DNA from: a bacterium
GTDB lineage: Bacteria > CBDUZB01 > JAGLHV01
Assembly: GCA_023132075.1 (NCBI GenBank)
Contig: JAGLYT010000028.1
Location: 1 to 10,640, forward strand
Reading direction: 5' to 3'
Length of the DNA stretch: 10,640 nt
A model generated the notes under the pieces. The model did not search any database. It saw only the letters and a program-made list of their open reading frames with translations, and was not told where the DNA came from. Made by a program: the position numbers and the translations under genes. This document shows, in pieces, positions 1 through 5,812 of this stretch. How positions within the stretch are numbered: position 1 is the stretch's first letter; each line of letters opens with the position of its first letter.

Positions 1-471
1 TTAAGCGATATCTCTGCCATGGTAAAAAGTAAAAGAGTTGGTGCCGGTATTATGTATGCCATATTGCTCTTCTTAGCTATGCTGGCTATTTTCGATACGC
101 AGGTATTAGCTATCTTTAAACGCAGAAAAGAAATCGGAACCCTGATGGCTCTGGGAATGACCCGGTTGCAGGTAATTTTTCTTTTTACTCTTGAAGGAGC
201 TATGCATGGAATTCTTGCTATTGGTATTGCCGCAATCTATGGTATTCCTCTTTTGCTTTATTCTGCTAAGCATGGAATATCCTTTCCTACCGAGACAGTT
301 GATGACTATGGTTTTGCTTTCGCAGAGACATTACTTCCCTCCTATTCAGTATTTCTGGTTTTAGGTACTATATTTATAGTTATGACGGTTGTAACCATCG
401 TAAGTTTTCTGCCTACGCGTAAGATTGCCAAATTAAAGCCGACTGAGGCGCTAAAAGGAAAAATAACATGA
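1..471 (+). CDS. FtsX-family ABC transporter permease, C-terminal part (5' end outside window)
   Basis: This is the C-terminal portion of an inner-membrane permease of the FtsX/MacB/LolCE type. The frame is open from base 1, so the Met at 19 is internal and the gene begins before the window. About 156 residues are visible. They hold three hydrophobic segments (near residues 9-31, 55-75 and 108-130 counted from that Met) and the family hallmark after the first one, a cytoplasmic RRKEIGTLMALGMTR stretch (coupling to the ATPase). The end has the usual PTRKIAKLKPTEALKGK tail. The TGA stop overlaps the next gene's ATG (ATGA), so the two permeases are probably translationally coupled and may form a heterodimer, as LolC/LolE do. 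The partner ATPase (LolD/MacB-like) is not visible and would be expected upstream. The family call is secure; the transported substrate is inferred from context. Confidence 0.9.
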   Translation, partial: LSDISAMVKSKRVGAGIMYAILLFLAMLAIFDTQVLAIFKRRKEIGTLMALGMTRLQVIFLFTLEGAMHGILAIGIAAIYGIPLLLYSAKHGISFPTETVDDYGFAFAETLLPSYSVFLVLGTIFIVMTVVTIVSFLPTRKIAKLKPTEALKGKIT

Positions 472-1742
472 TTAAATTTATATTAAAAGGGTTAATCAGG
501 GACCGCTCCAGGAGTTTATTTCCGGTATTAATGGTCAGTGCAGGAGCTTTTTTAACTGTGCTCCTCTATAGCTGGTTAACAGGAGCAATGGGAGATATAG
601 TTAATTCCACCGCACAATTTAATAGCGGCCATGTAAAAATTACCACCCGGGCTTATCAAGAATTAAGCGACCAAATACCAAACGACCTGGCTCTTTTAGA
701 GGTGAATAATTTACTAAATCAGCTGCGCAATAATGAAAACAAAATGCTCTGGACCCCGCGCATACGCTTTGGGGGATTAATAGATATACCGGATATTAAT
801 GGAGAAACCAAAACTCAGGGACCGGTAATGGGATTAGGAGTGGATTTATTCAGTAAAAATTCCCCGGAAATAACTATCTTGAATTTAAAAAATGCTTTGG
901 TAGAAGGGAAATTACCTCAAAAAAAGAACGAAATATTAATCAGCGCAGACTTTGCTAAAAAATTAGGAGTAAAAATAGGTGAGCCGGCTACCCTGCTTGG
1001 TTCTACTATGAACGGGGCCATGGCTATGCATAATTTTACTGTCTCCGGAACGTTGTGTTTTGGTATAACCGCACTGGATAGAGGCGCTATTATTGCCGAC
1101 ATTACTGATGTCGGATTTGCTCTGGATATGATTGACGGAGCCAGTGAAATTGTAGGTTATACTAAAAATATGGTTTATTTTAATACGGAAATGAAAGAAT
1201 TAGCCCGGGATTTTAATGAAAAGTTTTCCAGAAAAAATGATGAATTTACTCCTATAATGCTAACTCTAGGCCAACAAAACGGCTTTGAAGAATATTTACA
1301 ATTAGCCGGTACGTTCTCTTTTATTATTGTAGCCGTCTTTATTTTTGTTATGTCTTTAGTATTATGGAATTCAGGTTTAATGAACGGAATTCGCCGTTAT
1401 GGTGAAATCGGTGTCCGCCTGGCTATGGGAGAACCCAAAGGAAATTTGTATCGCTGGATGATTTTTGAGTCAATAATCATTGGATTGGTAGGCTCTCTAT
1501 TGGGAACTTTGGTGGGACTGGCTATTTCTTATTATATGCAATACCACGGAATTGATTTTGGAAATATAATGCAAAAGTCAAGTATGATGATATCCAGTGT
1601 TATGCGGGCACGGGTGACCAAAGGAAGTTATATTATTGGATTTTTCCCGGGCCTCATTGCCTCGGTAATAGGAACATGTTTCGCCGGAATCGGAATATAC
1701 CGAAGACAAACAGCCCAATTATTTAAGGATTTGGAAGTATAA
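468..1742 (+). CDS. FtsX-family ABC transporter permease (LolC/LolE-like)
   Basis: A complete 424-residue inner-membrane permease of normal length for the LolCE/MacB group. It has one N-terminal membrane segment (about residues 17-40), a large periplasmic domain (about 45-270) and three C-terminal segments (about 280-300, 330-355 and 388-412). The coupling stretch RRYGEIGVRLAMGEPKGN lies after the second segment. Its ATG overlaps the previous permease's stop, so it is read from the same mRNA. Together with the LolA-like gene 135 bp downstream it suggests extraction of lipoproteins or other lipidated cargo from the inner membrane and transfer to the outer membrane. This assignment rests on gene context. 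A macrolide- or peptide-export role (MacB-like) is the alternative. Confidence 0.9.
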   Translation: MIKFILKGLIRDRSRSLFPVLMVSAGAFLTVLLYSWLTGAMGDIVNSTAQFNSGHVKITTRAYQELSDQIPNDLALLEVNNLLNQLRNNENKMLWTPRIRFGGLIDIPDINGETKTQGPVMGLGVDLFSKNSPEITILNLKNALVEGKLPQKKNEILISADFAKKLGVKIGEPATLLGSTMNGAMAMHNFTVSGTLCFGITALDRGAIIADITDVGFALDMIDGASEIVGYTKNMVYFNTEMKELARDFNEKFSRKNDEFTPIMLTLGQQNGFEEYLQLAGTFSFIIVAVFIFVMSLVLWNSGLMNGIRRYGEIGVRLAMGEPKGNLYRWMIFESIIIGLVGSLLGTLVGLAISYYMQYHGIDFGNIMQKSSMMISSVMRARVTKGSYIIGFFPGLIASVIGTCFAGIGIYRRQTAQLFKDLEV

Positions 1743-1814
1743 AAAACGGTGCATTGGTTTTATTGGTTTAAATTTGTTTGAATTAGAAAAAAGATAGGAT
1801 CCCGGCAAAGAAAA

Positions 1815-1837
1815 GTAGGGGCGACCCTTGGTCGCCC
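1815..1837 (+). repeat. REP-like element: GTAG plus perfect hairpin
   Basis: A GTAG tetranucleotide (1815-1818) is followed directly by an 8-bp perfect stem, GGGCGACC / GGTCGCCC, with a 3-base loop CTT. A GTAG or GGAG tetranucleotide next to a palindrome is the known layout of REP sequences processed by RAYT (Y1 HUH) transposases, and a RAYT gene lies at 5859-6878 in this window. No T-run follows the hairpin, so it is not a classical rho-independent terminator. It could still affect mRNA stability between the permease and the LolA-like gene. Only one copy is visible here. Confidence 0.6.
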
Positions 1838-1877
1838 GAAAAACTAAAATATTATCGTATTCCAGGGGAGAAACATA

Positions 1878-2615
1878 ATGAAAAAATTGATTTTTATTCT
1901 TTTACTGATAAATTGCAGTTTGCTTTATGCACAGGAACCATCAGGAAAAACTATCCTGGAAAAAATAGATAAAAACTATACTTCAGAGAATCGTAAATCT
2001 ACCTCTACAATGATTATCAAAGGACGACGGGGAACGCGTACTCTGCAGGCACAATCATGGATACAGGGACTAGACAAATCTTTTACCCAATACCTCTCCC
2101 CTCCCCGGGAAAAAGGCACTAAGATGCTCAAACTCCGGGACGAATTGTGGATTTATTCTCCCTCAACAGACCGTATTATAAAAATCGCCGGGCATATGTT
2201 ACGACGGTCTCTTATGGGCTCTGATGTATCCTACGAAGATTTTATGGAAGACCCCAAACTAAGTAATATCTATAAAGCAAAATTAATCGGGAAAGAAAAG
2301 GTAGACGCCCGCAATTGTTATATATTGGAATTAACCGCCAAAAAAGAAGGTCTCTCCTATCATTCCCGTAAGCTCTGGGTAGATACTCAACGGTACCTGC
2401 CTCTAAAAGAGCACCGCTATGCTAAAAGCGGCAAGCTTTTAAAAACCCTGGTAATTAACGAAGTTTTTAAAGTAGAAAACCGCTGGTATCCTAAAAAAAT
2501 GACTTTTAAAGATGTATTAAAGAAAGGTTCCGGCACAGAATTTATCATTGATTCCATTCAATTCAATGTTAAAATACCCAGGCATATTTTCTCCAAAGCC
2601 GCCTTGCGTAAATAA
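1878..2615 (+). CDS. LolA-like outer membrane lipoprotein-sorting protein
   Basis: A 245-residue periplasmic protein with a clear Sec signal peptide (residues 1-18, Lys-Lys then a Leu/Ile core, probable cleavage after LLYA). The mature part has features of the COG2834-type lipoprotein-sorting family: a substrate-binding half-barrel start (STSTMIIKGRRGTRT), the conserved ELWIYSPSTDRIIKI strand, and the following MGSDVSYEDFME motif. The last of these is typical of the longer LolA relatives that sit beside FtsX permeases, not of Escherichia coli LolA itself. A good Shine-Dalgarno (GGGGAG) lies 7-8 bases before the ATG. It likely carries lipoproteins or another hydrophobic ligand from the upstream permeases to the outer membrane. 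The family is a confident call; the exact cargo is not known. Confidence 0.85.
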   Translation: MKKLIFILLLINCSLLYAQEPSGKTILEKIDKNYTSENRKSTSTMIIKGRRGTRTLQAQSWIQGLDKSFTQYLSPPREKGTKMLKLRDELWIYSPSTDRIIKIAGHMLRRSLMGSDVSYEDFMEDPKLSNIYKAKLIGKEKVDARNCYILELTAKKEGLSYHSRKLWVDTQRYLPLKEHRYAKSGKLLKTLVINEVFKVENRWYPKKMTFKDVLKKGSGTEFIIDSIQFNVKIPRHIFSKAALRK

Positions 2616-2711
2616 AATTTTTAAAATCTAACCCAATATAGATGTAAAACTATCATTGAATAATTTAATGATTTTATCTGCTGTTATTAGTTTAAAAAAA
2701 TAGATCCGACA

Positions 2712-2795
2712 ATGGATATTAAAAACCCATTATATACTTTTGCTCCTGCAATTATACTGACTGCTCTTTTTTGTTCCTGTTCATATATACATTGA
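2712..2795 (+). pseudogene. Possible truncated lipoprotein gene (27 codons)
   Basis: A short + strand frame begins with a Lys-containing N-terminus, then a hydrophobic run and Cys residues (ALFCSCS), resembling a lipoprotein signal peptide. It stops exactly where the ~100-bp repeat at the edge of the cassette array begins (TGA at 2793-2795). This fits a chromosomal gene cut off by arrival of the array. Against it: there is no convincing Shine-Dalgarno, the lipobox is not canonical (Phe at -3), and no remainder of the gene is seen in this window. Treat as tentative. Confidence 0.25.
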
Positions 2796-2889
2796 AACTA
2801 ATCTTTCTGTTTTATCAAACATTTAGCTATTTCTCATTATCCTCCATTGGTTATTTATTCTTTCAACTTATATATTATATTTGCTTAAC
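2791..2889 (-). repeat. ~100-bp direct repeat, copy 2: degenerate start of cassette X
   Basis: This stretch is about 93% identical by eye (six substitutions, one single-base indel) to 5641-5740, in the same orientation. On the - strand it begins at the crossover of the 66-bp attC (TTAAGC) and is therefore the first part of a following cassette. Its ATG at 2847-2845 opens the same reading frame as the micro-ORF in copy 1. A TAG at codon 7 and a one-base deletion destroy it here. Beyond 2791 the sequence is unrelated to the other copy and no attC follows, so the array appears to be truncated here and to join chromosomal DNA. Confidence 0.75.
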
Positions 2890-2948
2890 GCCTGAGCTAA
2901 GCCGCCATTTTGCGCAGCAAAATGGTCGGCTTCAGCGAATTGTTAGGC
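2883..2948 (-). other. attC: attC recombination site of the glycosylase-like gene's cassette (66 bp, canonical)
   Basis: Read on the - strand, R'' GCCTAAC (2948-2942) is followed by AATTC, then a foldable arm GCCG-A-CCATTTTGC, loop TGC, GCAAAATGG-CGGC, and finally CGTTAAGC with crossover G|TT at 2889/2888. R'' fits RYYYAAC and R' fits GTTRRRY. The unpaired A in the L'' arm is at the position of the extrahelical base that sets strand choice by IntI. R'' is the exact complement of the GTTAGGC that precedes the glycosylase-like gene (3682-3676), as expected for the two ends of one cassette. The sequence strongly resembles the ~60-bp aadA-type attC sites. It lies 17 bp past the gene's stop. Confidence 0.92.
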
Positions 2949-2965
2949 ACTTTTTATTAATTAAA

Positions 2966-3640
2966 TCATGAAAATAAAAACAACTCAATTTGATCAGATT
3001 GGACCTTTAGACTTTTTGCCCAATTATCCATATCTTGAATGTAATTTATATAACCATCCGCGTAGCTGTACACAGCAGATATTTGTTTCACTTTGTCTCT
3101 TGCAACCTTAGCGTAACGTGAAATATTAAGATTACAATCATTCTCTAAACGTCGAGAAACTACTGCGTCTAAAATTAGTGGCAACGGCTTATCCCTGCTT
3201 CTCGGCACAGCAAAATAAAAAAACTTTGTAAAAAATGCTGACCCACACTTATTCAGTTTAAAATCATTATAGGCATTTAAAATCTTACCTGATTTGATTT
3301 TACAATAAGTGTCTTCAACTACTTTTTGAAAATTATTATCTGTAACCATTTTATTTGTTCGAAATGCTCCGTATCCAGTTCTACCAAACCCCCATACCAT
3401 AATTGAAAAAAATAATTTTCTTAGAGAATTCCATTTGTAACACTTATCAAGCGTTGCGGCCATTCCGTACAAATCATTACGGGATATTTTATAGGGGTAA
3501 GCAGTAGCTATGCTTTGGAATTCTGGATCCTGACTAAAATATTTATTCCAATTTGCAACTTCATATCGAATTGCTTGATTGCCTAGTTGCAAAGCAGCGA
3601 TTTGTTGTTGATTACTCTGAAGCATTTGTGGTGGTGGCAT
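2966..3640 (-). CDS. OGG-fold (8-oxoguanine DNA glycosylase-like) cassette protein
   Basis: A 224-residue cytoplasmic protein with no signal peptide. The centre has IMVWGFGRTGYGAFRT (about 80-95), then GSAFFTKFFYFA (133-144) and PLILDAVVSRRL (154-165). This order matches the bacterial proteins annotated as OGG-fold glycosylases. In the HhH-GPD superfamily a Lys after the helix-hairpin-helix and an Asp about 19 residues later are catalytic; Lys139 and Asp158 here have that spacing. The predicted role is base excision or base recognition in DNA, not shown experimentally. The N-terminal 30 residues are Gln/Asn-rich. Met6 is an alternative start; both starts have only a weak AGAGA upstream. The gene is in an integron cassette, followed by a canonical attC, and separated from the GIY-YIG gene by a junction without a folded attC. 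No obvious promoter of its own was found. Confidence 0.7.
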   Translation of the reverse strand: MPPPQMLQSNQQQIAALQLGNQAIRYEVANWNKYFSQDPEFQSIATAYPYKISRNDLYGMAATLDKCYKWNSLRKLFFSIMVWGFGRTGYGAFRTNKMVTDNNFQKVVEDTYCKIKSGKILNAYNDFKLNKCGSAFFTKFFYFAVPRSRDKPLPLILDAVVSRRLENDCNLNISRYAKVARDKVKQISAVYSYADGYINYIQDMDNWAKSLKVQSDQIELFLFS

Positions 3641-3673
3641 AATTTATATATCTCTTATGGTTTAGATTCTTTT

Positions 3674-3697
3674 GTGCCTAACATTATATATTATGAG
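3674..3697 (-). other. Cassette junction lacking attC stem (composite cassette boundary)
   Basis: On the - strand the last codons of the GIY-YIG gene (CTCATAA, 3697-3691) run through TATATAAT into GTTAGGC (3682-3676), the crossover-type R' that starts the glycosylase-like gene's cassette. CTCATAA is complementary to the TTATGAG that begins the GIY-YIG cassette at 4119-4113, so an R''/R' pair may remain while the L''/L' arms are gone. The 15 bases 3680-3694 (+ strand) are identical to 5544-5558, the junction before the PD-(D/E)XK gene. The site cannot fold as an attC, so the two genes would now move as one unit. Confidence 0.55.
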
Positions 3698-4098
3698 TTT
3701 TTTCCAGTTTTATTCCATTTTGGTTTAATGCCAGCGATTAAACTATCTTCTAGTCCGGCCATCAAATTTACATGAAATCCACCATAAGATAAAAGACCAT
3801 CATCAGGTAAAATATAAATTTCAATATTTTTACCTACAGATAGTAATTCTTTTATAGCTTTATTCCCTTTTTGATTAGTTGTTTGTGAAGGGCCAGGATT
3901 TCGGTAGCCGTATAGTCGTTTATTCAAAGTCTGCACGCTTTTACCAATATATAGTATCTCTTTATCACACACAAAAGCATAAAGAATATCCTTCAAATTC
4001 GCAGCTTCCTTTAGAATATATATTGGATTTTCGTTTTTGAGTTCCCATTGACCTACACAGCGAAATCCCATATTTACTAACTTATTAATATTTTTCAT
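3691..4098 (-). CDS. GIY-YIG nuclease-family cassette protein
   Basis: A 135-residue small protein. The GIY-YIG fold signature is present in order: ILYAF (Y40) for the first strand, EILYIGKS (Y50-I51-G52) for the second, an Arg in the helix (R61, with YGYRNPGPSQTTN after it), a Glu metal-binding candidate in AGLEDSLI (E117), and PKWN (W128, N129) near the end. These are the expected catalytic positions of a single-strand-nicking or restriction-type GIY-YIG domain. The YxNPGPSQTTN stretch occurs in small stand-alone GIY-YIG proteins of bacterial accessory DNA. There is no extra DNA-binding domain. It starts 15 bases after the attC crossover at 4120/4119 with only a weak GAG Shine-Dalgarno. It is probably co-transcribed with the glycosylase-like gene 50 bp downstream. 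Target and function are unknown; defence or restriction is a reasonable inference. Confidence 0.8.
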   Translation of the reverse strand: MKNINKLVNMGFRCVGQWELKNENPIYILKEAANLKDILYAFVCDKEILYIGKSVQTLNKRLYGYRNPGPSQTTNQKGNKAIKELLSVGKNIEIYILPDDGLLSYGGFHVNLMAGLEDSLIAGIKPKWNKTGKNS

Positions 4099-4113
4099 AT
4101 TATTTTATTTTTC

Positions 4114-4235
4114 TCATAACGTTAAACTCAGCCGCCACCAAGAAAGCGGTGCAGATAACCTTTGCTATTGTGAAGACTGATTCGTAACGAAAATCGACCT
4201 CGCTTCTTGCGGTCAACTGCAGTGTCTGGTTGTGC
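4114..4235 (-). other. attC: attC site of the PD-(D/E)XK cassette (122 bp, divergent)
   Basis: On the - strand, R'' GCACAAC (4235-4229) begins 5 bp after the nuclease-like gene's stop codon, and R' GTTATGA lies at 4120-4114. R'' is the exact complement of GTTGTGC at 5546-5540, the other end of the same cassette. The interior carries imperfectly paired arms: CAG with CTG, and AAGAAGCG with CGCTTTCTT. It is longer and less well paired than the other two sites, with a ~70-base variable middle. Long attC sites of this sort are common in chromosomal integrons. Confidence comes mainly from the matching R''/R' ends and its position between two same-strand genes. Confidence 0.7.
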
Positions 4236-4240
4236 GATGT

Positions 4241-5506
4241 TCATTTTTTTGTATAAAGGTTGAATAGAAATATATGAACATGAATATCCCTCATTTCGTC
4301 TTCATCGGATAATAAAATATATTTCCATTCTCCTGCTTCTTGCTCACCAAGATTTTTCTTTAATTTTGAATGTTCACAGATAGTTTCGGGAACTTTATCG
4401 AGCAATTCAGTGAATTTTGCGTTTTTTTTGTTAAACAGAATGATTGCTGCCTTGCAATCACGCCAAGTAAGATATCCAAGCAATTGGTCAATAGTCTCTA
4501 ATAGCCCTTTTGCGCCTCTCCAAATTTTACATTCAGCAACAAAAGCTGCCTTATCGCTGTCTTCAATTCGTATATCTGTTTTTCCATTTCTACGAAATGT
4601 CTCACCTGTTGCATCACCTTGGTAATGACCATTCAAATGCGCTAAAATAATGTCCCGTAATTCCTCTTCATCATGTACCGCATATGTTTTGGGTGTTGTT
4701 TCAAATGTACGGCCTTCATGACGAATTACTGAGAGAATATGTTCATAATCTTCATTGGAAATTCCCGGTTCATCTTTATAACCACTTTTAGGGGGAGGGG
4801 GTAATGGGCGGACTAACTTTCGCCTAATAGGGATGGGTTTTACTGAAGGGGCTCTATCCTTGCGCTTTAATGGTATATTTAAAGCCTCAACTATTCCGTC
4901 ATGGACTTTTAAACGAGTACGCCTATTTTGTATTGCCTGCCGAAGTTTTTCTGGCAATGCCGCATTTTGGTTTTCTATTTGATTTTTTTGGTTATTCAGA
5001 TAGAACCTTACACTTCTCAATGTTTCATCTATCAAACTCTTTATCTTTTCTGGACCTTCGTCACTTGGCAGCTCTATCACTATGTCAAGATATCCAATTC
5101 TATCATGATTTGGTCGGCGAATGTTTCCACGTGGAAAGACTGACTGCCCACTATTTGGTTTTAGTTTCCATAATGTCATGTCACCAGAGAAAGGGACTGA
5201 TACCGTGATTCGTATTCCATTTATAAAAATTGGCCCTCTATCACCAAATGGATTTCTGTCCCGGTTGTGGCTTACATCCACTTTGACCTCTTGTTCGACC
5301 ATTTCCATTGAGTCTTCATGAAGAGTGATATGGTCCACCAAAAGGCTATTCTGGATGTTTTCAATTATTTCTTCATCTGAGGATAATAGAAACTGATCCT
5401 TTGGAATAGCATTTACTTTATCTTGAGCTTGACCGTAATGAGACCGTAGCCTTGCATCAAGATCCCCTTCATAAAACAACAACTGATTGTCTTGGTAGAA
5501 AACCAT
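4241..5506 (-). CDS. PD-(D/E)XK nuclease-like cassette protein with N-terminal extension
   Basis: A 421-residue protein. The C-terminal part (about 255-415) has a restriction-endonuclease-like fold: E302 in GETFRRNGKTD, D311 in KTDIRI, and the E325-C-K327 pair in FVAECKIW, followed by IDQLLGYLTWRDCKAAIILFNK. This matches a widespread but poorly studied family with the pattern GKTDI-AECKxW-QLLGYLxWRD. The catalytic set looks intact, so it is probably active on DNA. The N-terminal ~210 residues are an unrecognised domain, with a basic Pro-rich linker (212-245, RPLPPPPK). No membrane segment or signal peptide is seen. The start is 34 bases after the crossover at 5546/5545, with a weak Shine-Dalgarno (CGGGA). 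The cassette ends with the 122-bp attC. Transcription probably comes from the strong promoter at 5595-5624. A function in DNA defence is inferred. Confidence 0.75.
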   Translation of the reverse strand: MVFYQDNQLLFYEGDLDARLRSHYGQAQDKVNAIPKDQFLLSSDEEIIENIQNSLLVDHITLHEDSMEMVEQEVKVDVSHNRDRNPFGDRGPIFINGIRITVSVPFSGDMTLWKLKPNSGQSVFPRGNIRRPNHDRIGYLDIVIELPSDEGPEKIKSLIDETLRSVRFYLNNQKNQIENQNAALPEKLRQAIQNRRTRLKVHDGIVEALNIPLKRKDRAPSVKPIPIRRKLVRPLPPPPKSGYKDEPGISNEDYEHILSVIRHEGRTFETTPKTYAVHDEEELRDIILAHLNGHYQGDATGETFRRNGKTDIRIEDSDKAAFVAECKIWRGAKGLLETIDQLLGYLTWRDCKAAIILFNKKNAKFTELLDKVPETICEHSKLKKNLGEQEAGEWKYILLSDEDEMRDIHVHIFLFNLYTKK

Positions 5507-5539
5507 ATTGATCCCGTTAGTTATTTATGTATTTTATTT

Positions 5540-5558
5540 GCACAACATTATATATTAT
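5540..5558 (-). other. Cassette junction lacking attC stem, before the PD-(D/E)XK gene
   Basis: GTTGTGC (5546-5540 on the - strand) is the R' end of the nuclease cassette, proven by the complementary R'' at 4235-4229. The bases just upstream should be the L' arm of the preceding attC. They are instead AT-rich (ATAATATATAATG), with no foldable partner. Fifteen bases (5544-5558) are identical to the junction at 3680-3694. TATAAT within it could act as a -10 element, but no good -35 was found upstream. Confidence 0.55.
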
Positions 5559-5594
5559 CTGGTTACTCTATTTTTCAGAAAACTACACTACAGT

Positions 5595-5624
5595 ATTGTA
5601 GAAAAAAAGGGAGATTAGTGTCAA
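5595..5624 (-). promoter_or_regulatory. Strong sigma70-type promoter reading into the cassettes
   Basis: On the - strand a perfect -35 TTGACA (5624-5619) is followed after 18 bases by TACAAT (5600-5595), one base off consensus. It would start transcription near 5588, about 80 bases before the PD-(D/E)XK gene's ATG, and can serve all three downstream cassette genes. A perfect inverted repeat, CTACA-GTAT-TGTAG (5588-5601), overlaps the -10 and the expected start point. It could be a repressor operator; no repressor gene is visible. The promoter lies inside the truncated cassette X. Confidence 0.65.
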
Positions 5625-5698
5625 GTTTTTGGGTGGTTATATTGAAAATAATCTTTCTGTTTTATCAAAACATTTAGGTATTTTTCATTATCCTCCAT
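5621..5698 (-). CDS. Micro-ORF of cassette X (25 codons), possible gene remnant
   Basis: A 25-residue frame beginning MEDNEKYLNVLIKQK and ending in NHPKT, with a TGA that overlaps the -35 hexamer TTGACA. The start lies 41 bases after the attC1 crossover, a typical position for the first codon of a cassette gene. The charged, helical character resembles the N-terminus of a soluble protein whose remainder is lost. The corresponding frame in the other repeat copy (2847 leftward) is broken by a stop and a deletion. No strong Shine-Dalgarno precedes this ATG. The GGAGG immediately after it could serve a second ATG only 3 bases on. It may be a truncated gene, a leader peptide or chance. Confidence 0.35.
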   Translation of the reverse strand: MEDNEKYLNVLIKQKDYFQYNHPKT

Positions 5699-5740
5699 TG
5701 GTTATTTATACTTTCAACTTATATGTTATATTTGCTTAAT
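5641..5740 (-). repeat. ~100-bp direct repeat, copy 1: start of cassette X after attC1
   Basis: Matches 2791-2889 with six substitutions and one indel. On the - strand it starts at the R' end of attC1 (ATTAAGC) and covers the first ~95 bases of a cassette. The two copies show that the same cassette, or cassette start, followed two different attC sites. Beyond 5641 this copy continues into the promoter region, not into any sequence shared with the other copy. Confidence 0.8.
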
Positions 5741-5812
5741 GCTTGAGCTCAGCGGCTGGCCACCTAAATTTCTCGTGTCAGCGCCGCAGTCCGCTGCAGT
5801 GCCTTGTTAGCT
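5734..5812 (-). other. attC: attC site of a truncated upstream cassette (79 bp)
   Basis: On the - strand it reads AGCTAAC (5812-5806, R''), then AAGGCACTG, an arm CAGCGG-A-CTG paired with CAG-CCGCTG (extrahelical A as in canonical sites), a loop region of about 30 bases, GAGCTCAAGC, and ATTAAGC (5740-5734). The fold and the bulged A are good evidence. The crossover triplet is ATT instead of GTT, so this site is probably impaired as a recombination partner. The remnant of its cassette gene ends at 5813-5848, where the transposase element cuts in. Confidence 0.8.

Noticed and set aside
1819-1837. Rho-independent terminator after the second permease
   Set aside because: The hairpin is not followed by a U-run, and the GTAG prefix fits a REP element better.
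2883-2948. attC array read on the + strand
   Set aside because: R''/R' consensus is symmetric, but the extrahelical A, the AATTC spacer and gene-then-attC order fit only the - strand.
2771-2971. 66-codon + strand frame reading through the repeat and attC
   Set aside because: It crosses an attC and an array border and has no ribosome binding site; the protein is an AT-rich hydrophobic artefact.
3683-3694. TATAAT in the 15-mer junctions as a promoter for the glycosylase-like gene
   Set aside because: No acceptable -35 sequence lies 16-18 bases upstream at either junction.
4870-5208. Open frames on the + strand across the PD-(D/E)XK gene (also 4410-4625, 4928-5143, 5121-5321)
   Set aside because: They are antisense to a gene with clear nuclease motifs, have no Shine-Dalgarno and no recognisable protein character.
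2791-5740. The two ~100-bp repeats as ends of a composite transposon
   Set aside because: They are direct, contain cassette sequence starting at attC crossovers, and no transposase lies between them.
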